DNA of 52,027 nucleotides from Micromonospora chalcea (GTDB lineage: Bacteria > Actinomycetota > Actinomycetes > Mycobacteriales > Micromonosporaceae). This document shows, in pieces, positions 19,230-27,226 of this stretch. The stretch's first letter is position 1; every line of letters starts with the position of its first letter. Location of the stretch: assembly GCF_002926165.1 (NCBI RefSeq), contig NZ_MAGP01000125.1, forward strand, positions 1 to 52,027. The letters run 5' to 3'. The notes under the pieces are model-generated. The model did not search any database. It saw only the letters and a program-made list of their open reading frames with translations, and had not been told where the DNA came from. Made by a program: the position numbers and the translations under genes.

Positions 19230-20447
19230 TCAGCCGGCCAGCACGGCGGCGAGCTGCGCCACCGCGTGGTCGATCTCCTCTTCGGTGATCACCAGCGGCG
19301 GGGCGAGCCGGATGGTCGAACCGTGTGTGTCCTTGGCGAGCACACCCCGCTCCATCAGCAGCTCGCACGCCTGCCGGCCGGTCATCAGCGCCGGGTCGAT
19401 GTCCAGCCCGGCCCACAGGCCGCGACCGCGTACCGCCACCAGGCCCTTGCCGAGCAGGCCGCGCAGGCCGGCGTGCAGCCGCTCGCCCAGCTCGGCCGAG
19501 CGGCGCTGGAACTCGCCGGTCGCCAGCAGCCGGACCACCTCGGTCGCGACCGCGCAGGCAAGCGGGTTACCGCCGAACGTCGAGCCGTGCTGACCCGGCT
19601 GGAGCACACCCAGCACGTCGCGGTTCGCGGCCACCGCCGACACCGGCACGATGCCGCCGCCGAGCGCCTTGCCGAGCAGGTACATGTCCGGCTCGACGCC
19701 CTCGTGCTCGCAGGCGAACGTCGCGCCGGTACGCCCCAGACCCGACTGGATCTCGTCGGCGACGAACAGCACGTTGCGCTCGGTGCAGACCCGGCGCACA
19801 CCCGGCAGGTAACCCTCCGGCGGCACCACGACGCCCTGCTCACCCTGGATCGGCTCCAGCAGCACGGCCACCGTGTTCTCGTCGATCGCCTCGGTCAGCG
19901 CGGCCAGGTCGCCGTAGGGGACCACAGTGAAACCCGGGGTGTACGGCCCGAAGTCGGCGCGCGCGTCCTCGTCGGTCGAGAAGCTGACGATGGTGGTCGT
20001 ACGGCCGTGGAAGTTGCCCTCCGCCACCACGATGTTGGCCTGGCCCGGCGGGACGCCCTTGACCTGGTAGCCCCACTTGCGGGCCACCTTGATGCCGGTC
20101 TCTACCGCCTCGGCGCCGGTGTTCATCGGCAGCACCAGGTCCTTGCCGCAGAGCGCGGCCAGCTCGCGGCAGAAGTCGGCGAACTGGTCGTGGATGAACG
20201 CGCGGCTGGTCAGCGTGAGCCGGTCGAGCTGCGCGTGCGCGGCCTCGATCAGCTTCGGGTGCCGGTGGCCGAAGTTCAGCGCCGAGTATCCCGCCAGGCA
20301 GTCCAGGTAGCGGCGGCCGTCCACGTCGGTCAGCCAGGCGCCCTCGGCCGACGAGATCACCACGGGCAGCGGGTGGTAGTTGTGCGCCGTGTGACGCTCC
20401 GCGTCCCGGACCGCGGACGGAGTCCGCAGCATGTCGTCGATGATCAC
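19230..20447 (-). CDS. rocD: Ornithine aminotransferase
   Basis: 405 residues, class-III PLP aminotransferase. The active site shows Asp231 in VADEIQ and the PLP Lys260 in LLGKALGGG; substrate features NTGAEAVE, GNFHGRTT and HGSTFGGNPLA match ornithine-oxo-acid aminotransferase. It converts ornithine and 2-oxoglutarate to glutamate-5-semialdehyde and glutamate. The GTG start at 20447 overlaps the TGA of the upstream hydrolase gene (GTGA) and has GGAAAGG 8 bases upstream inside that gene, so the two are coupled. A longer start (20486) lies inside the neighbour. With that hydrolase it forms an arginine-to-glutamate degradation unit. Terminated at 19183-19217. Confidence 0.94.
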   Translation of the reverse strand: MIIDDMLRTPSAVRDAERHTAHNYHPLPVVISSAEGAWLTDVDGRRYLDCLAGYSALNFGHRHPKLIEAAHAQLDRLTLTSRAFIHDQFADFCRELAALCGKDLVLPMNTGAEAVETGIKVARKWGYQVKGVPPGQANIVVAEGNFHGRTTTIVSFSTDEDARADFGPYTPGFTVVPYGDLAALTEAIDENTVAVLLEPIQGEQGVVVPPEGYLPGVRRVCTERNVLFVADEIQSGLGRTGATFACEHEGVEPDMYLLGKALGGGIVPVSAVAANRDVLGVLQPGQHGSTFGGNPLACAVATEVVRLLATGEFQRRSAELGERLHAGLRGLLGKGLVAVRGRGLWAGLDIDPALMTGRQACELLMERGVLAKDTHGSTIRLAPPLVITEEEIDHAVAQLAAVLAG

Positions 20448-21265
20448 TTGCTCGCCTTTCCCTGACGGAGTCGCAACGTGCAGCACTTCGGTCCGCCGCC
20501 GGCCTTGCGCAGCTCGGACAGGTCGATCCCGATGGTCTCGTAGCCCCGGTCGCGCAGCTTCGCGGCCAGGTCGGTGGCCTGCGCGGGCAGCACCACGTGC
20601 CGGCCGTCGCTGACCGCGTTCAGGCCCAGCACCTCGGCGTCGGCCATGGTGGCGTGGATCGCGTCCGGGAACAGCCGGCGCAGCACCGCCCGGCTGCCGG
20701 GGGAGAACGCCTCCGGCAGGTACGCCACGGTGCGCTCGTCGAGCACGGTGAGCGCGGTGTCCAGGTGGTAGAAGCGGGGATCCACCAGCTGCATGGTGAC
20801 CACCGGGTAGCCGAAGACCTCCTGGAGCTGCGCGTGCGAGGCGTGCGCGGTGCGGAACCCGGTGCCGGCGAGCAGGTGGTCACCGGCCAGCAGGATGTCG
20901 CCCTCGCCCTCGTTGACGTGCTTCGGGTCGTACATCTCGAAGCCGGCGGCCTCGAACCAGGCCCGGTACGCGGGCGCCTCGTCGGCGCGCTGCGGGTCGC
21001 GGAACTGCACCGCCATGGCCTTGCCGTCGATCACGGTGCCGCCGTTCGCGGCGAAGACCATGTCCGGCAGGCCGGCGACCGGCTCGATCAGGTCGACCTC
21101 GTGGCCCAGGTCGAGGTACGTGCGCCGAAGCTGCTCCCACTGCCGGATCGCCAGGTCGGCGTCGACCGGGGCGGTCGGGTCCATCCACGGGTTGATCGCG
21201 TAGTCGACGGCGAAGTACGTCGGCCGGCACATCAGAAAGCGCTGGCGGATGGCGTCCATCGTCAT
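20444..21265 (-). CDS. ddaH: Dimethylarginine/arginine amidinohydrolase-type enzyme (guanidine-modifying superfamily)
   Basis: 273 residues. Superfamily features are PDMVFAANGG near residue 70, the EGEGD acidic stretch near 109-113, catalytic His167 in FYHLDTAL and catalytic Cys261 in GGGPKC. It likely cleaves N-omega-methylated arginines (or arginine) to citrulline and an amine; dimethylargininase is the usual annotation when coupled to ornithine aminotransferase, but the true substrate cannot be told from sequence. ATG at 21265 has GGGAG 6 bases upstream. It is the first gene of the pair, with candidate operator repeats at 21369-21428. Confidence 0.88.
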   Translation of the reverse strand: MTMDAIRQRFLMCRPTYFAVDYAINPWMDPTAPVDADLAIRQWEQLRRTYLDLGHEVDLIEPVAGLPDMVFAANGGTVIDGKAMAVQFRDPQRADEAPAYRAWFEAAGFEMYDPKHVNEGEGDILLAGDHLLAGTGFRTAHASHAQLQEVFGYPVVTMQLVDPRFYHLDTALTVLDERTVAYLPEAFSPGSRAVLRRLFPDAIHATMADAEVLGLNAVSDGRHVVLPAQATDLAAKLRDRGYETIGIDLSELRKAGGGPKCCTLRLRQGKASK

Positions 21266-21368
21266 GTCGTGCTCCCAGGGTCGGGCGCGCCCGGCCACCG
21301 TCGGCCCACGGGCTGGCGCCGTGGTCCAACGTTATGCGGCCCGGGTAGACGACATCCACCGCGAGAAG

Positions 21369-21428
21369 TTGCGTTGAGCAGCGAATCGTTGCGTTGAACC
21401 AGTGGGTGGCGAACGATCGTTGCGTCGA
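21369..21428 (-). promoter_or_regulatory. Repeated TTGCGTTGA motif upstream of ddaH-rocD
   Basis: TTGCGTTGA at 21369-21377 and 21389-21397 (20 bp apart) and the close variant TTGCGTCGA at 21420-21428 lie 100-165 bp before the ddaH start. Multiple phased copies suggest a regulator that binds as an oligomer, for instance of the Lrp/AsnC type often linked to amino-acid catabolism. No such regulator gene lies in the window, so the identity is a guess. Confidence 0.45.
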
Positions 21429-21440
21429 CGCCGGACACAC

Positions 21441-21469
21441 TTCGGGGGCGGCGAACCGCCGCCCCCGAA
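21441..21469 (-). terminator. Terminator hairpin after the calcium-loop membrane protein gene
   Basis: TTCGGGGGCGGC (21441-21452) pairs with 21458-21469 around a short loop; another 8-bp stem-loop lies at 21513-21531. Both are downstream of the - strand stop at 21549. Confidence 0.65.
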
Positions 21470-21548
21470 AGAGGTGTTGCCCGGCCGGTGAACCACCGGA
21501 GCTGATCAGGCTGCCGACGCCCTGCGTCGGCGATCGGGACAGTGCCCG

Positions 21549-22412
21549 TCAGAACCAGTTGGCAAACTGTGAGTCGAGCCACTCGCGGAAGCGGCCCACC
21601 CAGTCGCCGTCGGTGGTCGGCCAGTCGAACTGGCCGGTCATCGCCACGATGCCGAGCACCACCGCGGCCAGGCCGACGGCGATGCCGATCAGCGCGTCGG
21701 TCTTGCCCGCCACGTGCCGGCGACGGGTCGCGATCAGGCCCAGCACGGCCAGCACCGCGCCGGCCGCGCCGACGCCGATGCCGTACCCGGCGAGCGTGCC
21801 GGAGAGCACGAACAGCGCCCCGACCACGGAGACGATCAGGCCGAGCGTGGCGAGCAGGCTGGCCCGGGGACGCTTCGTGGTGTACGGCTCCGGCCGGTCC
21901 ACCCGGCCGTCGCCGTCGGTGTCCGTACCGTCGGGGCGGCCGTCCCGGTCGAGGTCGGTGCGGCCGTCGCGGTCCAGGTCGGTGGTGCGCTCGGCGACGG
22001 GCGCCGCGCCGGCGGTCCGCGCGTCGGTCACCGGAACGGTCCGCGTGTCGGCGTCGACCCGGCGGCCGGTGACCGCACGCGCCGCCGCGCCCCGGTCCGC
22101 GGCCCGCCGCCGTGCCTCCGCCTCCCGCTCGTCGTCGGCCGCCACGGTCCGGCGGCCGGTCGTCGTGGTCGCCGTCCGGCCGTCGGTGGTGGCGTCGAGG
22201 TCGCGTGCGTCCCGGTCGGTCGCCGCGTCCCGGGCGCGCTCGTCGTCGGTGGCGGTGGCGGCGCTGCGGTACGTGGTCCGCTCCTCGTCGCGGTCGGTGA
22301 CCACCGGCCGGTCGGCCGGCTGCTCGGCGGTCCGGTCGCGTTCGTCGACGACACCGTCGCCGTTGGTATCGGTACTGGTCGCCGGAGCGTTCCGGCGGGA
22401 CAGGATCTTCAC
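21549..22412 (-). CDS. Membrane protein with Asp-rich calcium-loop-like repeats
   Basis: 287 residues, family not recognised. The first 180 residues are highly charged and low in complexity (many Asp, Arg, Thr) and contain EF-hand/thrombospondin-3-like loops: DTNGDGVVDERD (15-26) and a run near 145-172 (DLDRDGRTD, DLDRDGRPD, DTDGDGRVD). Three to four hydrophobic helices follow (about 184-250), then a short acidic/aromatic tail. The start is GTG 22412, with AGGAGGT 6 bases upstream; an earlier start at 22487 lacks a ribosome site. No signal peptide precedes the Asp-rich part, so topology is unclear. A role in divalent-metal binding is inference. Confidence 0.75.
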   Translation of the reverse strand: MKILSRRNAPATSTDTNGDGVVDERDRTAEQPADRPVVTDRDEERTTYRSAATATDDERARDAATDRDARDLDATTDGRTATTTTGRRTVAADDEREAEARRRAADRGAAARAVTGRRVDADTRTVPVTDARTAGAAPVAERTTDLDRDGRTDLDRDGRPDGTDTDGDGRVDRPEPYTTKRPRASLLATLGLIVSVVGALFVLSGTLAGYGIGVGAAGAVLAVLGLIATRRRHVAGKTDALIGIAVGLAAVVLGIVAMTGQFDWPTTDGDWVGRFREWLDSQFANWF

Positions 22413-22468
22413 TGTGGCACCTCCTGATCCAGGCGCGGAGGCCGCGCATGACATGCAGGAAGTACCCA

Positions 22469-22490
22469 GGGGTGCCGAAATCGACACCCC
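22469..22490 (-). terminator. Weak hairpin after the GH43 gene
   Basis: GGGGTG (22469-22474) pairs with CACCCC (22485-22490) just past the GH43 stop on the minus strand. The short stem and lack of a T-tract make it a weak call. Confidence 0.35.
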
Positions 22491-22525
22491 GGGGCTCGCT
22501 CCGCACGCTCAGGCGTGCCGTCCGG

Positions 22526-23965
22526 TCACGCCACCGTGCGTGACCACTGCTGGTTGGTGCCCGAACCGCAGGTGTACTGCTGGACGTCCGCGCCATCTCC
22601 GGTGCCGGCGTTGACGACGTCCAGGCACTTGCCGCTGTGCCGGGCCCGCAACTGGAACCAGCCGTCGCGCGCGGCCCACTGCCACTGCTGGTTGGCGCCG
22701 CTGCCGCAGGTGTACTGGATGATGTTGGCGCCGTCGGCGGTGCTCGCGCTGGCGACGTCGAGACACTTGCCGCTCGCGGCGTTGACGAGGCGGAACCATC
22801 CGCCGCCGGCGTCCTGGAACTCCCACCTCTGGTTCCCGCCGCCGTTCCAGCTCCACTGCTTGACCTCGGCGTTGTTCGCCGTGGAGCCGTTGATCACGTC
22901 CAGCACCCGGCCGCTGTGCCGGGCGGTGACGCGGTAGTACGCGGGCGAATTGCCGGTGACGGTGCCCGCCGCCGCGTCGATGGTGACCGACGGGTACCAG
23001 GTCAGGCTCATGCTGGTGGCGGTCGGGAAGGCGATCGGCAGCCACACGTACTGGGAGTCGTTGGCCGGGCCGCCCCACGCTCCGGCCCACCTGTCACCCA
23101 GATAGAGGTAGCTGGTGCCGGACGTGCCCTGGATCGGCAGCACGAACGCCGGCTGCGAGTTGAACGTGGTGCCGTTGCCCACGTCGGTCCAGCCGCTCCA
23201 CGGTCCCGAGATGCTCGGCGCGGTGGCGTACCGGGCCTGGTTCGGGCTCCACCCCGTCGCCCCCGACGTCAGCAGGAAGTAGGTGCTGCCCCGCTTGAAC
23301 ATCGCCGGCGCCTCGCGGTGCGCGCCGTCCCAGAAGTTGCCCACCAGGGTGGCCACGTTGAGGTAGTCCGACGTGAGCCGGTAGATGTTCAGGTCGTAGT
23401 TGTCGTCGGCGGCCGAGATCATGTACGCGGTGCCGTTGTCGTTGTAGAGCGTGATGTCCCGGGACATGTGCTGCCCGAGCGGCCGGAAACTGCCGTGATA
23501 GGTGTAGCTGCCGTCCACAGTGGCTGAGGAGGCGACAGCCGCCCGGGCCTCGTTGTAGTCGGACCCGTTCTCCTTGTGCATCCACATCACGAACCGGCCG
23601 GTGGCGGCGTTGTAGATGACCTTCGGCCGTTCGATGTTGGCGACCCGCAGCTCGGCCGCCGACGACTGGGTGAGCACGTTGTTGCGGAACTCCCAGGTGC
23701 GCAGGTCCGTCGAGCGGTAGACGGAGACCGCCCGGAACGTGTTGTCCGGGTTGCGGTTCTCGCCGAACCAGTAGTAGTAGTCGCCGACCTTGAGCACGCC
23801 GCCGCCGTGGGCGTGCACCACGGCGCCGCTCGTGTCGGTGAACTGGGTGCCGTTGGTGACTGTCACCGGCGCCGCCAGTGCGCCCGCCGCCGGTCCCAGC
23901 ACCGCCGCCGCGAGCGCCACCGCGAGCGCCACCACGACCGCGCCGTACCGTGTCGTCCCTCGCAC
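22526..23965 (-). CDS. Secreted GH43-family glycosidase with ricin-type CBM13
   Basis: About 479 residues. A signal peptide (Arg-rich start, hydrophobic core to ALAAPV) precedes a five-bladed GH43-type domain (about 30-330) with repeats such as YYYWFGENRN, IERPKVIYN, SRDITLYND and HREAPAMFK. A C-terminal ricin beta-trefoil (about 345-479) has three QxW motifs (NQRWEF, NQQWQW, NQQWS). The pattern is closest to exo-beta-1,3-galactanase-like GH43 members from memory, so substrate is tentative (arabinogalactan side chains). GTG 23965 is preferred because AGGTGA lies just upstream; GTG 23974 overlaps the previous stop and GTG 23983 is also possible. Coupled to the CBM2 protein gene. Confidence 0.83.
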   Translation of the reverse strand: MRGTTRYGAVVVALAVALAAAVLGPAAGALAAPVTVTNGTQFTDTSGAVVHAHGGGVLKVGDYYYWFGENRNPDNTFRAVSVYRSTDLRTWEFRNNVLTQSSAAELRVANIERPKVIYNAATGRFVMWMHKENGSDYNEARAAVASSATVDGSYTYHGSFRPLGQHMSRDITLYNDNGTAYMISAADDNYDLNIYRLTSDYLNVATLVGNFWDGAHREAPAMFKRGSTYFLLTSGATGWSPNQARYATAPSISGPWSGWTDVGNGTTFNSQPAFVLPIQGTSGTSYLYLGDRWAGAWGGPANDSQYVWLPIAFPTATSMSLTWYPSVTIDAAAGTVTGNSPAYYRVTARHSGRVLDVINGSTANNAEVKQWSWNGGGNQRWEFQDAGGGWFRLVNAASGKCLDVASASTADGANIIQYTCGSGANQQWQWAARDGWFQLRARHSGKCLDVVNAGTGDGADVQQYTCGSGTNQQWSRTVA

Positions 23966-23970
23966 GGCTG

Positions 23971-24720
23971 TCACCTGCCACACTTCGGCGTGATGGTGCC
24001 GGGCGTCGCGCCGGCCGCCACGAGCAGGCCGAACGTCGTCGAGCCACCCGGCGGCAGCGTCCCGTTCCAGGAGGCGTTGCGGACCGCGACGTCCTGGCCG
24101 GTGCCCTCCGCCACCCCACCCCAGACCGACTGGATGCGCTCGTCACCCGACCAGCGCCAGGAGACGAGCCAGCCCGGTGCCGGCTCGGCGCCGTCGTTGC
24201 GGACGGTGACCGTGGCGACGAAGCCACCGCCCCAGCCGGCGTCGATCGTGGCCGTCGCGGAGCAGGTTCCCGACGTCCGGGCCGGCCCGCCGATCACGTA
24301 CGGGTCCCGTGTGCCGTGGGTGTCGCCGAACCGGAACCAGTAGTCGGTGTCGGGGGCCAGGCCGGTGACTGTCACCTTTCCCTGGCGCTCCGGCCCCGTG
24401 ACGGCTTCGGCCACCGGGTTGCGCCACGCGGTGGCGTCCTCGCGGCTGGTGAAGAGGCTGACGAGGAGCGGCGGGTCGTAGCCGCAGGGCGGGCTGAGCA
24501 CCATCCAGTAGGTGATGGTGACGCTGGTCGCGGTGGCCCCGGTCACCTGGCCGGTGACCGGCAGCGCCGGCGGGCAGGCGAAGGTGGGCGTGGGAGTGGG
24601 CGTCGCCGTGGCGGCGGCCGTCATCGCCGTGGCGGCGGGTGACTGGTCGGCACCGGCCGAGACGGTCAGGCCGGTCAGGGCGAGGGTGGCGGCCAGTGCT
24701 GCGCCGAGCGTACGGAGCAT
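23971..24720 (-). CDS. Secreted Fn3-CBM2 carbohydrate-binding protein
   Basis: 249 residues. Signal peptide (MLRTLGAALAATLALTG, cleavage near AGA-DQ), a Thr/Pro linker, a fibronectin-III-like domain (about 45-140) ending GLAPDTDYWFRFGD, and a C-terminal family-2 carbohydrate-binding module (about 145-249) with aromatic and Asn residues of the binding face (GWLVSWRWSGDERI, VRNASWNGTLPPGGS). No catalytic domain is present, so it is a non-catalytic binding protein, perhaps targeting or disrupting cellulose or chitin. ATG at 24720 has GGGAGAG upstream. The stop lies within a few bases of the GH43 start, giving a two-gene secretion unit. Confidence 0.82.
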   Translation of the reverse strand: MLRTLGAALAATLALTGLTVSAGADQSPAATAMTAAATATPTPTPTFACPPALPVTGQVTGATATSVTITYWMVLSPPCGYDPPLLVSLFTSREDATAWRNPVAEAVTGPERQGKVTVTGLAPDTDYWFRFGDTHGTRDPYVIGGPARTSGTCSATATIDAGWGGGFVATVTVRNDGAEPAPGWLVSWRWSGDERIQSVWGGVAEGTGQDVAVRNASWNGTLPPGGSTTFGLLVAAGATPGTITPKCGR

Positions 24721-24924
24721 GTGTCTCTCCCGAGCTGGGGGCGCCGGGGGCGGTCGGCGCCGGAGTGGTGGTGGACCGCGATGTCGCCGCCGTAGCGGCA
24801 CGGCGGAGCGCCGGAGACGACTGCCCGGCACCGGGGTGGCACATCACCCCGCGCTTGTCCCTCCGGCGAGATCGAGCGGCTCGCACTGGCTCCCGAGCGC
24901 TACCGCCGCCAGTCTTTCAGTCGA

Positions 24925-24938
24925 CGAACATCGATTCA
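24925..24938 (+). promoter_or_regulatory. SOS-box-like site upstream of the DNA glycosylase
   Basis: CGAAC-ATCG-ATTCA matches 8 of 10 fixed positions of the actinobacterial LexA pattern CGAAC-N4-GTTCG. It lies about 60 bp before a DNA repair gene, which makes it worth noting, but one half-site is degenerate. Confidence 0.3.
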
Positions 24939-24997
24939 ACGTCGTCTCAGGACCCGACGTCGCCGGCGGTCCGATCCGCTGGCTACGCTTGGTCGTT

Positions 24998-25807
24998 GTG
25001 CCAGAGGGACACACCATCCACCGCCTCGCCGCCCGGCACGCCGAGCTGTTCGCGGGCGACAAGGTGCACGCAGACAGCCCGCAGGGCCGCTTCGCCGAGG
25101 GCGCGGCCCGCCTCAGCGGCACCGTCCTGGACGGCACCGAGGCGTACGGCAAGCACCTGCTGCACCACTACGCCGGCGAGCTGACGCTGCACGTACACCT
25201 GGGTCTGTACGGGAAGTTCGCCGACGGGCCCGGGGAACCGCCGTCCCCGGTCGGGCAGGTGCGGCTGCGCCTGCACAGCGACCGGAACTGGCTGGAGCTG
25301 CGCGGCCCGACCGCCTGCGAACTGCTGACCCCGCCCGAGGTGACGGCGCTGCGCGAGCGGCTCGGGCCGGACCCGCTGCGCGCCGACGCCGACCCCGACC
25401 GGGTGTACGCGCGGATCCGCCGCAGCCCCACCCCGCTCGCCGCGCTGCTGCTGGACCAGTCGGTGGTGGCCGGCACCGGCCTGATCTTCGTGACCGAGGC
25501 GCTGTTCCGGGCCGGCCGGCCGCCGCTGCTGCCCGGCCGCGACCTGAGCGCGGCCGGCTGGGCCGAACTCTGGACGGACCTGGTGACGCTGATGACCCGC
25601 GCGGTCGAGCGGGGCCGGATCGACACGGTGCGCGACGCCGACCTGCCCGAGGTCACCGGCCGCGCGCCGCGCGTCGACCGGCACGGCGGCGAGGTGTACG
25701 TCTACCGCCGCCCCGGCGCGCCCTGCCACGTCTGCGGCACCGAGGTGAGCCGGGGCACGCTGGCCGGACGCAACCTGTACTGGTGCCCCACCTGCCAGGC
25801 GGGCTGA
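24998..25807 (+). CDS. Endonuclease VIII-type DNA glycosylase (Fpg/Nei family)
   Basis: 269 residues. After removal of the initiator (GTG), the N-terminus is PEGHTIHRLA, with catalytic Pro and Glu in the Nei arrangement. The helix-two-turn-helix part includes LLLDQSVVAGTGLIFVTEALF, and a C-terminal zinc finger has CHVC and CPTC. It excises oxidised pyrimidines and cleaves the strand as bifunctional glycosylase/lyase. The PEGHTIHRLA start is Nei2-like as in mycobacteria. GTG at 24998 is fixed by the need for Pro at position 2. Its stop is one base from the stop of the convergent APH-like gene. Confidence 0.92.
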   Translation: MPEGHTIHRLAARHAELFAGDKVHADSPQGRFAEGAARLSGTVLDGTEAYGKHLLHHYAGELTLHVHLGLYGKFADGPGEPPSPVGQVRLRLHSDRNWLELRGPTACELLTPPEVTALRERLGPDPLRADADPDRVYARIRRSPTPLAALLLDQSVVAGTGLIFVTEALFRAGRPPLLPGRDLSAAGWAELWTDLVTLMTRAVERGRIDTVRDADLPEVTGRAPRVDRHGGEVYVYRRPGAPCHVCGTEVSRGTLAGRNLYWCPTCQAG

Positions 25808-25808
25808 C

Positions 25809-26681
25809 TCACATCTCGTCGAGCAGCCAGCGGGCCGCCTCGACGTTGCCGGGGAAGACCTGGTCGCCGCCGATGCTCCAGGCCACCGTCTGGCCGATCG
25901 CCCAGCCGCGTACCCGCTCCCGGTCCAGGCCCAGCTCGGCGCTGAGACGGTCGAGCCGGTGCCGGACCGCCGCGGGGGAGTGGCCCAGCTCGGCGCCGCG
26001 CACCAGCGGCACCACCGCGAACTCCCGCTCGCCGACCAGCGGCTTCGGGTCGATGACCAGCCACGGTTCGCGTCCCGCCGCCAGGATGTTGCCGGCGTGC
26101 AGGTCCTGGTTGACCAGCACCTGCTCACCCTGGCTCGGCGCCAGGTCGGCGAGCAGCCCGAGCGCGGCGTCGAGCAGCCGCCGCTCGTACGGGCGGTTGG
26201 CCCGCTGCCAGTTGCCCGGCATCCGCTCCGCCCAGCCGGCCGCCTCCTCGGCGAGCGAAGTGAACGGCGGTCCGGCCGGCACCCCGAGGCGGGGCAGCAG
26301 CTCGACCGCCACGTCCAGCGCGGCGTCGGGCGGCAGGCCGTACAGCGGGGTGCCGGGGTCGCAGCGCTCGACGAGCAACGCGCGCCGGCCCGGATCGTGG
26401 GCGAGCAGCCGGATCGCGCCCCGGCCGTCCCAGTGCGCCAACGCGGTGGCCTCGTGCCGGCTGTCGTCGTCCGGGTACTGCAGCTTCAGCACCGCCCGCG
26501 TCCCGTCGGGCAGCGTCGCGGGCAGCGCCAGCGACGCGAACGCGTACCCGAACGGCGGCCCGACCGTCAGCTCCCACCGTGCGACGCACGCGGCGAGCCG
26601 GTCCGGCAGTTCCGCGAGCCAGGCCCGCCCGGCCTCCGTCCGCTCGACCCAGCGCAGGCTCTCAGGAATGTCACACCCCAT
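25809..26681 (-). CDS. Aminoglycoside phosphotransferase-family kinase (streptomycin 6-kinase-like)
   Basis: 290 residues with an APH/choline-kinase fold. It shows the nucleotide-binding Lys in AVLKLQYPDDDSRHE, the catalytic loop VNQDLHAGNIL and the metal-binding VIDPKPLVGE. It resembles APH(6)-type proteins, but such genes are common in actinobacteria and many do not confer resistance; the substrate may be another small molecule. The first catalytic-loop residues read NQD rather than the usual HGD. ATG at 26681; monocistronic with a long repeat-rich upstream region. Confidence 0.82.
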   Translation of the reverse strand: MGCDIPESLRWVERTEAGRAWLAELPDRLAACVARWELTVGPPFGYAFASLALPATLPDGTRAVLKLQYPDDDSRHEATALAHWDGRGAIRLLAHDPGRRALLVERCDPGTPLYGLPPDAALDVAVELLPRLGVPAGPPFTSLAEEAAGWAERMPGNWQRANRPYERRLLDAALGLLADLAPSQGEQVLVNQDLHAGNILAAGREPWLVIDPKPLVGEREFAVVPLVRGAELGHSPAAVRHRLDRLSAELGLDRERVRGWAIGQTVAWSIGGDQVFPGNVEAARWLLDEM

Positions 26682-26878
26682 CCGGTCATCCTGGCCGAGC
26701 GAGGCGACCGGCCGTGCACCGCGGCGTCCTCGACGCGCACGCCGACGAAGTGACGCTCATGGCCGTCCCGGCCCTCGCCGAGCGGCCTGACGAAGACGAG
26801 ATGGATCAACCGGACGGTGCTCATCTGCCCGAGATCACCGCCGACGCCGGTCCCACCCTTGACGCATGCACGCCTCCC

Positions 26879-26990
26879 ACCAGCTCGCCGAGGTGGCGGC
26901 ATCATCACCCTTGATCAACACCAGCTCGCCGAGGTGGTGGTGTCGCGGAGCCGTTGATGCCACCACCTCGGCGACCTGGTGTTGATCAAG
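26879..26990. repeat. 41-bp-period repeat family, locus 1, with 35-bp hairpin
   Basis: ACCAGCTCGCCGAGGTGG begins at 26879 and again at 26920, a 41-bp period. An opposite-oriented copy ends at 26990. Bases 26910-26944 and 26956-26990 form 35-bp arms with 3 mismatches around an 11-base loop. The core (TTGATCAACACCAGCTCGCC and its complement) matches the repeats at 51430-51868. Confidence 0.85.
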
Positions 26991-27034
26991 CTGGGCCGTG
27001 GCTGTCAGTCGGCGGGCAGCATTCGGCACCCGGT

Positions 27035-27095
27035 GTTGACCAAGGAGTTCGCGTCACCGGAGCGCCAGAAATTCGCCGCAAACTCCTTGATCAAC
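27035..27095. repeat. 19-bp inverted repeat (GTTGACCAAGGAGTT...)
   Basis: Arms 27035-27053 and 27077-27095 pair over 19 bp, the two exceptions being G-U compatible, with a 23-base loop. The outer GTTGATCAAG end resembles the end of the 41-bp units, but the body (AAGGAGTT) is different, so it looks like a separate element inserted beside them. Confidence 0.75.
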
Positions 27096-27181
27096 TGGCA
27101 GGAGTGGAGGGTTCGGCGCGGGACGTCAGGTGCCGGGTGTGGTTGGGGAAGGGGCGCCGGTGTGATCCGCGGTCAGGGGAG

Positions 27182-27213
27182 CCGGGCCGGGGCAGTCGTC
27201 GTGCCCGGCCCGG
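27182..27213 (-). terminator. Terminator of the LPITG protein gene
   Basis: CCGGGCCGGGGCA (27182-27194) pairs with 27202-27213 with one bulge, just past the minus-strand stop at 27227. Confidence 0.65.
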
Positions 27214-27226
27214 TGCCCGTCCGGAT

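Larger units (their letters stand above)
26682..27226. other. 545-bp gene-free interval carrying repeats
   Basis: No credible coding frame: short frames lack family features and cross the repeats. It holds a divergent promoter-side segment for the APH-like gene (26682-26870), 41-bp-period repeats with a 35-bp hairpin (26879-26990), a second hairpin (27035-27095) and the terminator of the LPITG protein gene (27182-27213). Confidence 0.8.

Noticed and set aside
25809..26681. Dedicated antibiotic-resistance gene
   Set aside because: APH-fold kinases with this type of catalytic loop are common in actinobacteria, and no antibiotic cluster or resistance context is present.
26760..26914. Small coding frame between the APH-like gene and the LPITG gene
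   Set aside because: No ribosome site or family features, and it runs into the repeat units.
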